Under the pieces are notes generated by a model that was not told the DNA's origin, ran no database searches, and worked only from the letters and a program-made list of their open reading frames with translations. This document shows positions 22,926 to 33,802 of a stretch of DNA of 64,000 bases, piece after piece; position 1 is the first letter of the stretch; the number at the start of each line of letters is the position of its first letter. Origin of the DNA: Cenococcum geophilum 1.58 (Eukaryota; Ascomycota; Dothideomycetes; Gloniales; Gloniaceae); the NCBI GenBank assembly GCA_001692895.1, contig KV748277.1:139610-203609 (forward strand), read 5' to 3'. Both the position numbers and the translations under genes were made by a program.

Positions 22926-24713
22926 ATGACGAGGAGAATTGTACGCCCACCACTCCCTTGACGACTAATGTATTTGCTAATTAGCCTTAAGGTTCGAACG
23001 GGTATCCAGCTCGGCCTCCTCGCTTTTATCGTCTTTCTTCTCGTCTTCTTCCTCGACAACCGTTACCGCGTGCTTCCACAATCCATCCACAGCCATCTTC
23101 CTCTCCACCACGAAGGCCTCGTCATCACTGATATTATTGTCCAAACATGCTCAACACTCAATCCACTCTCAAGCTGTAAACTCGACCCAGATAAATGGCA
23201 CCGCATAGAGAAGGATCTCTACCTCAATACGGGCTGGGTTTCAAAGGCATATGTGCATATCAAAAGGAAGCGAGAGGAGGAACTTACCGATGAAGATAAA
23301 GTCATACTTGATGTTAGGATCGGCCGGCTAGATCCTGCCATGGGTGAGAAAGGCCAGGGTGCTGAAAAATGGGAGTCACGTCCTGCTGGAGTATGGTTGA
23401 AGAGGTCTGCAAAAAGACATGCTAGCGACTCCAAGACCGTCATTACAGCCGTCGATGTGCTATTCGGCGCCGATGCTGTCGAACCACGGCCTGGCTGGGA
23501 GATTAAGGAGAATGCGCTCCAACTGGATACCTCTGGAGAGGTGAAGGAAGCTCGTCTTACAGTTCGCAGGGGACCCCCTCATAAGGTTGAGAAGCCCGTG
23601 CCGAGGATTCGAAAAGATGGAAAATTCAAGATTATGCAGGTGTCCGATTTACACCTTAGCACTGGTCTGGGTGTATGCAGAGATCCTGAACCTGCAGGCC
23701 ATAACGGAGACAGGTGTGATGCTGACACTAGGACGCTTGAATTTGTTGAAAGGGTGTTGGATCAAGAACATCCAGATCTTGTCGTTCTTTCTGGGGACCA
23801 GGTCAACGGAGATACGGCCCCGGATGCTCAAAGTGTAAGTCATGAATTTTTAAGCCCCACATCTATCCAATTCCACATGTTTCTTACGCCTGCTTAGGCC
23901 ATTTTCAAATTCGCCGAACCACTTATCAAACGCAAAATTCCCTACGCGACCATCTTCGGTAATCACGATGATGAAGGATCTCTTTCTAAGGCTGCCATGA
24001 TGTCTCTTACTGAATCTCTCCCTTTCTCACTCTCAGAAGCTGGTCCAAATACTATCGAAGGCGTTGGAAATTACTACGTTGAAGTGCTCGCCCACGGAAA
24101 TAACAAACATTCCGCATTAACCCTTTATTTCCTGGACACGCACGGATATTCTCCGGATGAACGCCAGTTCCGTGGCTATGACTGGCTCAAACCGAATCAA
24201 ATCAAATGGTTCAAAGACGCTGCACAGAACCTGAAAGATGCCCATAAACACTACACCCACATCCACCTCGATATGGCATTTATCCACATCCCGCTCCCTG
24301 AATATGCTTCCAAATCCAATGAAATAGTTGGAACATGGAAAGAAGGTGTCACCGCTCCGGGATTCAACTCGCACTTCAAAGATGCACTTGTCGAAGAAGG
24401 TATCCTCGCCGTCAGTTGTGGCCATGACCATGTCAACGACTACTGCGCCCTCTCCAAAAACGACAAGACGGGCCGTCCCGAGCTGTGGATGTGCTACGCC
24501 GGCGGCTCTGGCTTTGGAGGATATGGAGGATATGACGGTTACCATCGCCGCATCAGAGTGTTCGAGATCGACGCAAACGAAGCACGGATATCGACATGGA
24601 AGCGGCTCGAGTATGGCGAGACTGAGAAGAGACTGGATGAGCAGGTTATTGTGGATGAGGGGAGGCCGTTTCGCCGTGAGATCAGCACTGTTGAGAAAAG
24701 GGCAGGAGTTTGA
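22926..24713 (+). CDS. DCR2: Calcineurin-like metallophosphatase, DCR2/SIA1 type
   Basis: Exons 22926-22940, 22992-23834 and 23898-24713 encode 557 aa. The first exon codes only MTRRI, spliced to VRTGIQLG through a 51-bp intron, so the ATG at 22926 is favoured over later ones. A membrane anchor follows at about residues 9-27 (LGLLAFIVFLLVFFL). The metallophosphoesterase motifs are all present: DLH (about 222), SGDQVNGD (about 275), IFGNHDDEG (about 307), FIHIPLPEY, and SCGHDHVNDY (about 461). A Gly-rich YAGGSGFGGYGGYDGYHRR and a basic, acidic tail end the protein. In yeast, DCR2 acts in cell-cycle start and in the unfolded-protein response (dephosphorylation of Ire1). The role here is by family only. 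Confidence 0.87.
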
Positions 24714-26190
24714 TAAATGCATACCACTGTCATGTGGGGTTTGGTGGACTGGGCTTCAGCGCGGCGTTTATGGCGTTTTTGGGAGTGGAATGAATGAGTG
24801 AAAGGGAATTTATCGTGCCGGAACTGCAGCTTTGGTTGCATTTGATTGTTAAGCATACTATCAATCTCCATTTTTTCTTTTATATTGCTTCATAGTTGAT
24901 CGATGCAGAGCATTTCGACGTTATGTGCTGGAAATGTACGAAGATCACCGATTAAGCACCAGACAACCTCATATACAGCTACAGAGCGGATATCCTTCTT
25001 CAAGCTGTGTGCCGCATGATTTATTGCTGTAGGTCTCGGAAAATGTATCATTTCCAAGATCAGACTTTGACCGGCGCTCGTACCCAGGAAACAGGCTAAC
25101 TTGAATAGGAAATTTTGGATATCGGCTCGTCACCGAATGCATCCTATCAGAATCTCCAACGTTTATTTCCCAAACATCTCTCATCTAACGCTTAAAGAGC
25201 AAAGGAGATAATATAGAGGGCCCTTACAGTCATGCATACCAGCTATTATGCCATTCATTGAATTTATCCAAGCCAGCCCTATCACCTCATTCGTTACGTC
25301 AGGAATATGTGCGAGTTGCAGTGAACGAGGACAGCTCGCTTAGTCGTTGCCCCGCAACATGGCTCCAGATAGAACGCATGAGAGCAGAATGTGAGGTTAC
25401 GGGAGGCCTTGGCTGTCGTGATTCCCTCAGCCTTTATAAGATATCTGGAGTTTTCGATTGTGAAATGAAGAACTCGTGTAAAGATTGATCTACGAAGAAA
25501 ATGAGGCTATTATTTAGGACAAAGTGACCGCACCCATGTCCCAACTTGGTCCGTTGATACAGCCACGTTAACCCAGCAAAAATACGGCCGGCTCAACCTC
25601 GGCTTAATTAGCTCACTCTTGCACCGCCTCAACTCGTGCTCTACTCACGCTCGCTCACGGTCAACTCAAGCTCAATCATGGTCACTCAAGCTCAAATCTA
25701 ACTGCCTTGGGCTGCTCATGCTCTTACTCAGTCTTGCTCACGGTCCCGTTTCTAGAACCTCCTCCTCATCTAAGCAAAAGGCTCGCTGTTCTCATATCTG
25801 CAGAGTCTTGGGATGAAGATTGGTCGGAATTGGCGTGGCTAAGTTTGTTGCATATGATGAAGAGATTGCTGTGCTAGGAGCCGTTTGCATGGTACATTAC
25901 CACATATATTACTCTAGATGATAAGGCTTTCATTTGTCATGGACGAACGTTAGTATACACGATGAACCCGTAGCCTTTCAGTGATGTTAGATTAACTAAG
26001 AATTTGATCATCAACGACTAGTCGCTTCTTACAAGTACAATCAGAATGTGCCCGACTTGCTTCACTCTCTTCGCGCACTCTTGAAAACTCTTGACTGTCG
26101 TGCCATCTCCTCAAAAGCTCTCCGACTAACTGTGCAACAAACTTCACAATTTTGATCTACAAAATGCGACGCCTGAACCGACTGTTGCCA
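24714..26190. other. Intergenic region, no supported gene
   Basis: 1.48 kb. The stretch 25610-25700 is low-complexity: CTCACTCTTGC, ACTCAAGCTC and similar units recur. The rest shows no coding signal. Both neighbouring genes end here, so it is a convergent 3' region. Confidence 0.45.
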
Positions 26191-26711
26191 TTACGCCACC
26201 ACCAAGCTGTACACTCCATTAACAACCGCCAATCCGGCACCGCCTGTCCCAGCGCTCTGAAGTGTGGAGAAAACACTACCCGCGACTACGTTTCCAATGC
26301 TGCTTTGAGCACCGGCGGCAGTTGTGCCTTCACATGGCTTAGTCGAGCCTTGAATGCAGAAGACAAGAACGTACCTGCTCCAACACCAGTACTGCCGAAC
26401 CCAGAGACCAATAGAGTTGGTGCAGATACAACTGCAGGTGCCGCTACAATAGCTAAGCCTGTAGTAGCTAATATAACTCCAGCAGTAGCACCGGGATTTT
26501 CTCGCGCGGAGTTGACAATCTACGATAGCATTTACCCTTGGTCTATGATCGCTCGCACAAGAAGTGAACTCACTGCACCAGCAGCCTTCGGCACTTGTTC
26601 TGTTGCAAATGTCTTTGCCTGACTCGCGGCGACGACGACAACATGGTTCGGAACGTACTCACGAGCAGCGGATATACCAACAAGAGCAGTTTGCAAAGTA
26701 GACCCAGTCAT
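26191..26711 (-). CDS. IFI6/IFI27 (ISG12) family small hydrophobic protein
   Basis: Exons 26711-26574, 26519-26375 and 26327-26191 give 139 aa; introns are 54 and 47 bp, and the second has a GACTAAG branch site. Residues 1-46 (MTGSTLQTALVGISAAREYV ...) are of mixed character. The rest is Gly/Ala-rich and strongly hydrophobic: ENPGATAGVILATTGLAIVA, then APAVVSAPTLLVSGFGSTGV. The second exon junction restores GAGTTAAGAQSSIGNVVAGS, followed by VFSTLQSAGTGGAG. That G-x-x-A-x-x-x-QS-x-IGNV-x-AGS-x-F-x-x-LQS pattern is the ISG12/IFI6-16 signature. In animals, members sit in mitochondrial or nuclear membranes and affect apoptosis. Fungal members are mostly uncharacterised. No single open frame covers the gene, so it is easy to miss. 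Confidence 0.75.
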
Positions 26712-27486
26712 TGTCCAAGTCGTGTTTTAAAATTGAGAGCATCACAAGAACAAATGTGAACAACTGTGCTAGCGGAAACCCACCGTAGCTCTAGGGTGGG
26801 GAAAATCTTAGCACTCACGCGTATATTTCTAAGCCAATTCCAGGAACAGCAACTGAAGAAGAAATGATAGTTCTAATAGAGAGATCACAATGAAAATAAT
26901 AACTAATTAGCAAACGAAGTGGCTGCTAGAAGCGAAAATTTTTGAGCCATAAACTAGCGAAAGGCTCTTGAGAAATCCCGAGGTTTTTCCAAACTCGCTC
27001 TAAACATTCGGTGCTGCAGCCCACAGTAGTCAAGCGGGCCGGTTCCCCACCGTTAGGTAAAACCGCTTCGGTCATCAGCGCCAGCCATGGTCGCGCAATG
27101 TTAAAACACTAAGTAAGTTACCATAAATCATGCCCGTCTTCCTTGGGCAAGTGCATGCACCGCAGCCTTTCATGGGTCCTAAAAAAATATTAGCTTTCCG
27201 AGATGTAGTTTCTAATGAGTATGAGTTAGTGTTAGGCATCGGTCACGATTTGCTGTTCCCGGTTGACAAGCACCCACACATTTTTTAAGCTCCCCGAGAA
27301 TGTCTCTTAGGATGAAGTGCACCAAGTTATTGGGCATGAGTCGACCCTTTGCAATTCGGATAAAATGTTACGCAGGACACGTCTTTCGTATCACCATGAC
27401 CTGGATCTGTTTCCTGGCGAACTCAAGTTATGTCAAGCTCTCCATTTCAGGTTCCATCTCATCGCCCACGCGACAAATATTTCACA
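26712..27486. promoter_or_regulatory. Divergent region between IFI6/27-like and dynamin-like genes
   Basis: 775 bp between the two divergent start codons. An in-frame ATG at 27430 could extend the dynamin-like protein by 19 residues. No recognised binding site. Confidence 0.35.
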
Positions 27487-29827
27487 ATGAGTACCACATC
27501 TCTCCAGTCACAGGACCATCGGGATCTTCTAGATGCCATTGACAGGCTTCGTTCTAGAGGCGTGAGCAGATACGTGGACCTTCCCGAGATTGTTGTCTGC
27601 GGAGATCAATCAAGTGGGAAGAGTTCTGCGCTTGAGGCGATATTGCGCATGTCGTTTCCAGCAAAGGATAATCTATGCACTCGTTTCGCGACGGAGCTTA
27701 TACTTCGTCGGGACGATGCTGTTGGAATCAAAGTCTCGATTATTCCTGGCCCGGAGAGATTAGCAGACGAGAAGCAGCGACTTTCTCGTTTTCATCCAGA
27801 AGTTGACCCCGTCAAACCGGACCTTGGAAGTGTTATTGAGAAAGCGAAGGAAGAGATGGGTTTATATGATGCTAAGGTTTTCAGCACGGATATCCTACTC
27901 TTGGAGCTGTCCGGACCCACACAGCCGCATCTCACGATAGTCGACCTTCCAGGACTTTTCCGAGCGGGCAACAAGGATCAATCGGTTGCAGATTCGGCTA
28001 TAGTCAAGGAGATGGTACGTAGCTATATGGGGAGACCACGAAGTATCATCCTGGTCGTTGTCTCGGCGAAAAGTGATATCAACTTGCAAGACGTAACCGA
28101 GTTGGCTCAAGAGCTAGATCCGAAGGGAACACGGACGATCGGCCTAATCACGAAACCAGACACGCTGAGTGCTGGATCAGACAGTGAAGCATCATACTCC
28201 AGGTTAGCTCAGAATGAAGACGTCGTGTTTCGACTTGGCTGGCATGTTCTCAAGAATCGAAGTTATGAGACGAGACATGCTTCCTCGGCCGAGCGTGACA
28301 ATGACGAGGAGGAATTCTTCGCCAGGGGAATATGGACAAAGATGGATTCGGCGCACCTTAGTGTTAAGTCACTGCGGCAGCGACTTAGCAATGTTTTGAA
28401 AGACCAGATCCTGCTTCAGCTGCCAAACCTCATTCGAGATGTCGAATTAGGCATAACAGATTGCCAGCGCCGACTTGGAACTCTTGGTATTCCCCGTACG
28501 ACTTTTGATGAGCGGCGTCGCTATCTGCTTTCCGTTAGCAATGACTTTTCGACGTTGATGAAGGCTGCTGTAGACAGGATCTACAATGACCCTTTTTTCG
28601 GGAGCGCAAAAACCGAAGACGGGTATCAGAAGCGCCTGCGAGCCGTAGTGCAGAATTCTTTGACCAGTTTCAAAGATAAAATGCGTATAGACGGACAGAC
28701 GCGCGTCATTGTCGATAGGGATCCTCTGGTGGACGAGGTGCAGGAGCCGGATGACGAAACCTCCCCGAGAGAGATATCTCGGTCTGACTACATCGACGAG
28801 GTTAAGGAGTTAATGCGAAGAAGCAGAGGCTGCGAACTCCCAGGTACCTTTAATCCTCTCATCATCGGCGAACTCTTCAGCGAGCAGTGCCATCCATGGA
28901 AAGGTATCGCGCTAGAGGCAAAGGACGCCATACTTCAAGCCGTGTTTCAAGCGGCACAGGCAATTTTGAATCATGTAGCTGTTGACGAGGTTGCAGATGG
29001 CATGTTTCGGATCATTAGCGAACGTATTGATGCCCTGAAAAAGAACCTTGATCAAAAGGTGACTGAGTTACTTGAGCCACATTACAGCAGTCATCCGATC
29101 ACATACAATCATTACCTAACGGATAATGTGCGAAAAGCTCAAGCTGATAGACGCCGGCGAGGCTACGAAACGATCTTAAAGGAATTCGCTAACGCAGACC
29201 ACATATACGGAGTTCGATCCGTAGATTTATCCAAACTCCTACCGCTTTTGGAGGAACGCACCGAAGTTTATATGGAGCGCCACGCAAGTGACCTCGCAGT
29301 TGACTACATGCAAGCATACTACAAGGTTAGCAGGTCTAATTTAGCCAAAATGCCCACGCTTACATGCTCTTCAGGTTGCTCTAAAGAATGTCGTTGATGA
29401 TGTTGGCGTCCTTGCCGTTGAAGATTGCCTCCTAAAACAACTGCCGTCGCTGTTCCATCCAGAATCAATATGCGATATGGCGGAAGAGGACATCAACCGT
29501 CTTACGATGGAGAGTGAAGGGTACTCTACCGAGCGAAAACGGTGCTCTGAGAGGCTAGCAGTCCTTGAAGCAGGATTAGGCGATCTTAAACGTCTGAACA
29601 AGCACCGGCCCATCATTGTAGGTATGCTTTAGTCTCCGATTGATCTATCTTTCAGAGTATTGCCTTGTTTCCGCGATTATCGTCTACATTGATGTTTGAT
29701 CACGGCGCTGACATTCATTTTCACAGAGAACTCACTTAGCACAAGCGGAAAAGCGGAAGAGAAAAGATCGGAAGATACCATCTCACAACCTGAGTCCTCA
29801 ATCTCCACACCTGCCAGCGAAGACTAG
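27487..29827 (+). CDS. Fungal dynamin-like GTPase
   Basis: Exons 27487-29325, 29375-29621 and 29727-29827 encode 728 aa. GTPase motifs: P-loop GDQSSGKSS (residues 39-47), switch II IVDLPGL (about 148-154) and ITKPD (about 220-224). A conserved N-terminal block (LRSRGVSRYVDLPEIVVCGD) and RSIILVVVSAKSDINLQDV are typical of the fungal dynamin/Mx-like class. The helical stalk and a GTPase effector-like domain follow, crossing the first intron (MQAYYK-VALKNVVDDVGVLA). The start at 27487 (MSTTSLQSQDHRDLLD) fits the family; 27430 is an in-frame alternative. The last 33 residues (NSLSTSGKAEEK ...) are low-complexity, and a second open frame overlaps and continues to 29972, so the C-terminus is uncertain. 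Related proteins are often adjacent to HET or NLR genes in fungal genomes. Role unknown. Confidence 0.85.
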
Positions 29828-30919
29828 CGGCACGAAGCCTCTAGCACTATCCGACAAGGTTGAAGATGCATGCAAACTGCAGCAGCTGGGTACAAAAGAG
29901 ATTCGTGATGAATGGGACTGGGCTACACCTTCGAAAGGAAAGAAAATGAAGGCATCCAGGAAGTTACTGTAGCGACTCTAGACATGTAATTGTGGTGGCT
30001 CTGAGTGATCCGGTCTATAGCAAGACAATGAAGCTATCGGCTGATGACGGCAGCGCAATGGGCTCAGATTGTCGAACAATGTCGCAGTGACCCGCAAATC
30101 ACAGGTACGAGGCGGCAAGAGACTTATTCGGTCGGAATGCTACTCTAGTACGCGCCAGGGAGCGGGCGCGAGGCGGTGGTCAAGCTCTTTGAGTCCTTCT
30201 TCATGGCGTAAAAAGATCCTAGGTTGCATAGCTTCCCCATCTAGCTGTCATTGCTCCTAATAAAGTTCTGAGGGCCATATTCGAACATGAAAATTTGCCA
30301 ACAAACTAGGAAGTCGTCATCAGCCCTATAACCGCCGTAGAGTGCAACTTCACCCGTCTTTTCTCGTTGATTGGTACCCTCCAAAGACTCCAATCAAAGT
30401 GGCCTTTCCTCGCGCAACATCCTAGTGACCACGTGCGGCGAGCCAAGCAAGATCTCCCCTCTTCATCCATTTGAAGGGCGTCGAAGAGTTGGGAAACCGA
30501 GTAGGCGGATGTGAAGATAATTTTAAACTTACCATTCGCCTCTCCATTTCGTTCTTTTCGACTATCCTAAAAGCGCCTACTCGGCACGCCCCCAACGATT
30601 TCCGCAACGTCAAATACGCACAACAAGCGTAACCAGGCAGGTAAAGTAGCTAGTACCCAGGATAATTGAAACCCCACATCGCCGTTGACTATAAGAAAGT
30701 AAATAACGCTCAAGCGTCGCTGACCGGACATCTGTCCGGCTTCGGACAGCGCCTAATAGCTTTTCTTTTATTGCGATAAATAGACGGCGGCTGACAGCGA
30801 GTAAGTTCTCATTTGAGCTTATTCCACCACTTCTCTTCCTCCCTCGTCTTTCATTCGACTACCCCACCATATGTCATGTTCTTATAGTATTCACCCTCTT
30901 AACGTCTTGACCCAAGCAG
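29828..30919. other. Intergenic region between dynamin-like and HET genes
   Basis: 1.09 kb. The first 145 bp (to 29972) stay open in the frame shifted relative to the annotated dynamin C-terminus. The last ~120 bp look like the HET-gene leader. A palindrome at 30724-30739 is listed separately. Confidence 0.45.
30724..30739. promoter_or_regulatory. CGG-containing palindrome upstream of the HET gene
   Basis: CCGGACA-TC-TGTCCGG is a perfect 7-bp inverted repeat with a 2-bp spacer, followed 3 bp later by another half-site (CGGACAG). It lies 181 bp upstream of the HET start codon. Paired CGG triplets are the usual targets of fungal Zn2Cys6 regulators. Function is inferred. Confidence 0.3.
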
Positions 30920-32734
30920 ATGGACTCGCAATACAATTATGCTCCTCTGCCAAAGGTTGGTCTTGTGACCAGAATAATCAGGCTGAAGCCTTCAAGGGAC
31001 TTTTCCGCAGCGCTCCGATGCGAAATTTTCGTCACCAACTTAGACAACAGGAAAGGCCCGATATTGGAGTATGAGGCAATTTCGTACACATGGGAAGGGC
31101 AAAATCCTTCTCCTGCCCACTACATCTGGTGCCGCAGCATATATGACGGGCTTTCAAAGTTGGATATTACCGCCAACAGCGATGCAGCACTCCGCCGAGT
31201 ACGACTTCTTCATGAAGATCGTTACGTATGGATGGACGCTGTCTGTATCAACCAAGCAGATAGCGAGGAAAAGCAGCGTCAAATTGAGTACATGGGATAC
31301 GTGTACACCCTCGCCAAAAGAGTGCTTGTGTGTCTTGGGAAAAGCGTGACAAGAGATGGTTTACTCGCGATTGAGTATATCAAGAAGATTGCAAATCATA
31401 ATCTTACGACTACAGCTCGGCCGGATCTACAGAAATTATTCGATGATGTCCGCAAAAGTAAGCCGGCTATTCTATTGGTTAACGAGGCTAATATCTTGGA
31501 AGGCTCAAAGCCACCAAAGTCGATTGAGTCCGGTCATAAGTGGAGTTTGATGCAAGAATTCTTTGGTCATCCGTGGTTCAGCCGAGTATGGACACTGCAG
31601 GAGATTGCACTAAGTCCGCATTCCGCCACATTCTATTATGGAGATAGGAAGATCGAGTGGGCTCAGATTATATGTGCTATGGAAGTCATGCGCACATTCC
31701 CATTTGAGCATTGGACTGTTCTAGATGACGCCCTCGGCGCCTTCATAAATGTCCGGTCGCAAATACAGCACTGGCGTTCATCGTGGTCTATGGACTCCTC
31801 GCAGCAATTTTTCCACTTCGACCCCGGCAACGACAAGAGGCCAAAACTATCAGAAACTGTCAGCTACGGACGGAACAGAATATGCAGCGATTCAAGGGAC
31901 AAAATATTTGGTCTTTATGGGATCTGCCTCTTTCTTGATCTTTACATGCCTCCACCTGATTACCAGAAAGATCTGCGACAGTTATACTCCGAAGTGACGA
32001 AAATTATAATGGAAAACGAAGCCAGTCTTACCATGTTATACGAAGTCAGCAGGCCAAGTCGCAATGAAGTCCTTCCCTCTTGGGTACCCGATTATGAGCA
32101 TAGCTATTCCCATTCGAGTACTCCGCCAGTAACGTTAGCCGATATGTTCAACGCTGGAGCGCCAGACCCTCTGTTCAACATAGATAGCACTCAACAGACT
32201 CTAAAACTACGTGGCGTGGTTGTTGATGTCATCCGTTGGGTTGGCCGAGTTATGCCGTTCTCTGAGAAGTCGCCATTCCTTGCCTGCGTAGAGCCGGAAT
32301 TTCATCTTTATCCCGAAATGGCCGAAGACCGATGGCAAGCATTTCAAGTTTTTCGCGAGTGGGCGCAATGTATTCATGCCAATGTCGTCCGTCCTAATGC
32401 CACTAGCGAATTCTACTACACTGTCCTGCAAGACTCACCCAATTTTCTCGTGAAGAAGGAATCCCGTCGTTCACGTCTTGAACCGGGGAAGATCGACAGA
32501 GAGATTTCTGCTTTCAACAAATGGTATGATGCACTTTTAGAAGGAAATAGACGGGTTCTGAAAGAGGAAAGGCAAGATCTTAGGGACATGATGAACAGAA
32601 TCTGGTGCGACAGGACTCTCCACCCTGGCGGAGAAGGAAGTGATGCTGAGCTTCGAATGTTTCATTACCAAGCATGGAATGTTTCACGAGGGAAGAAGTT
32701 CTTTTTGACAGACAAGGGAATGGGAACCGCCTAA
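30920..32734 (+). CDS. HET domain (heterokaryon incompatibility) protein, C-terminally truncated by an in-frame stop
   Basis: Single exon, 604 aa. The start MDSQYNYAPLPK is the usual HET-protein opening. The HET domain runs from LEYEAISYTWEG (about 49-60) through YVWMDAVCINQADSEEK and RQIEYMGYVYTLAKRVLVCL. Later conserved blocks include HPWFSRVWTLQEIALS, SRDKIFGLYGIC and LPSWVPDYE. Near the end FFLTDKGMG is the start of the standard C-terminal block, but TAA at 32732-32734 stops it. The rest of that block is readable in the same frame downstream (32735-32911). HET domains trigger cell death on recognition of non-self in hyphal fusion. A protein lacking only the last ~58 residues might or might not function, so this is either a recent pseudogene or a truncated gene. 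Confidence 0.85.
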   Translation: MDSQYNYAPLPKVGLVTRIIRLKPSRDFSAALRCEIFVTNLDNRKGPILEYEAISYTWEGQNPSPAHYIWCRSIYDGLSKLDITANSDAALRRVRLLHEDRYVWMDAVCINQADSEEKQRQIEYMGYVYTLAKRVLVCLGKSVTRDGLLAIEYIKKIANHNLTTTARPDLQKLFDDVRKSKPAILLVNEANILEGSKPPKSIESGHKWSLMQEFFGHPWFSRVWTLQEIALSPHSATFYYGDRKIEWAQIICAMEVMRTFPFEHWTVLDDALGAFINVRSQIQHWRSSWSMDSSQQFFHFDPGNDKRPKLSETVSYGRNRICSDSRDKIFGLYGICLFLDLYMPPPDYQKDLRQLYSEVTKIIMENEASLTMLYEVSRPSRNEVLPSWVPDYEHSYSHSSTPPVTLADMFNAGAPDPLFNIDSTQQTLKLRGVVVDVIRWVGRVMPFSEKSPFLACVEPEFHLYPEMAEDRWQAFQVFREWAQCIHANVVRPNATSEFYYTVLQDSPNFLVKKESRRSRLEPGKIDREISAFNKWYDALLEGNRRVLKEERQDLRDMMNRIWCDRTLHPGGEGSDAELRMFHYQAWNVSRGKKFFLTDKGMGTA

Positions 32735-32911
32735 GGTGGCGTTACTATAGCCGATGTTGTTGCCGTTGTTTCGGGCATGAACATGCCGCTTATATTGTCA
32801 CCCGTCGGTGACAACTTCCGTCTCGTCGGGCATGGTTACATTCACGGAATCATGGATGGAGAAGCTTGGCCAGGCGACAGAAACAGTCTACGGATTATCA
32901 CGCTAGTTTGA
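32735..32911 (+). pseudogene. Displaced C-terminal block of the HET gene beyond the in-frame stop
   Basis: The frame of the HET gene stays open for 58 codons after its TAA, to TGA at 32909-32911. It encodes ADVVAVVSGMNMPLILSPVG, then FRLVGHGYIHGIMDGEAW, which match the conserved C-terminus of HET proteins. Around the stop the sequence fits the consensus (G-M-G-P-P) better with a shifted reading, which suggests more than one small lesion at 32725-32750. Confidence 0.75.
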
Positions 32912-33802
32912 ATCCGTTCGCAACTATGGAGTCACAAGTGTATGGTTACAGCCATCTGTTAGGTAGAGATGCATTGAAGACAACATACCTGTGGAGGTAG
33001 GGACTGAGGCGTCAAGAATTGAGGCGGTATAACGTTAGTCTTGATTTTTTTTATCTCATATAGACTAGAGGCTATTGTCAATGGTATTGTTGTATCATAG
33101 GACATTTTCGAGATAGGCGGAATCCGCTAAGGACTAAATTGGCTCTGTTGCTGGTTTTTTTGAGACTTAACCTCTCAACAGCCAGCTTTTATATGTATCC
33201 ACGAGGCGCGAAGAGCTTTAGACAATGACTCGCGGTACTATGCATATTCCTATGCGAGCTACTAGACTTTGATGCCATGTGAGGATGTGCAAACACTTTA
33301 ACCTCTCCTCACCGAGTTACACGCTAGAATACGCGTTGACAAGACGAGCCCGAGGCGCCTCAGTGCCCTTCTGCAGCACCCGCACATACATCGGCTCGCC
33401 TCCTAAACTGTTCTGATTGTGCTGCCTTCATATCTCCGATAGTAATGGCACCTTGTAACACACGTGGTGCTCGGATGAAGGGTCGTCGCAGCCAAGCAAA
33501 GCAAGCACGGCAAGGTCGTGGTCTCGGTGAGAATCCTGGCGTGGTATTGCCACTATCTGAGAAGAAGAGTTACGTTGAAAAGCTCTTCTCTTTCTTTCTG
33601 CAAATAGCAATGCAATGCCCTTCACGCTTGTTTACTGTGAAGAAGAACATGCTGGCTAGATATAGGGTTGGTCTTCTCTCTCGTGGCATACGTGGGGTCT
33701 CCACATCTCGATACGCATACTAACGGCCACTGGGCATAGAACACCTCAATGACTTTGGTGTAATCTCCTCCTTTTACATAAACTTGTTAAGGTTGGGAAC
33801 TA
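32912..33802. other. Intergenic region, no firm gene
   Basis: On the minus strand, 33625-33428 then, after one in-frame TGA, a further stretch to about 33327 stays open (ending MYVRVLQKGTEAPRARLVNA), which could be a decayed gene end. The plus-strand frame 33445-33723 has no recognisable content. Confidence 0.35.

Noticed and set aside
24714..26190. Search for tRNA or other RNA genes between DCR2 and the IFI6/27-like gene
   Set aside because: No A/B box pair or stable cloverleaf could be recognised.
33327..33625. Minus-strand frame ending LQKGTEAPRARLVNAYSSV
   Set aside because: Interrupted by a TGA, no family recognised; possibly a gene relic but not supportable.
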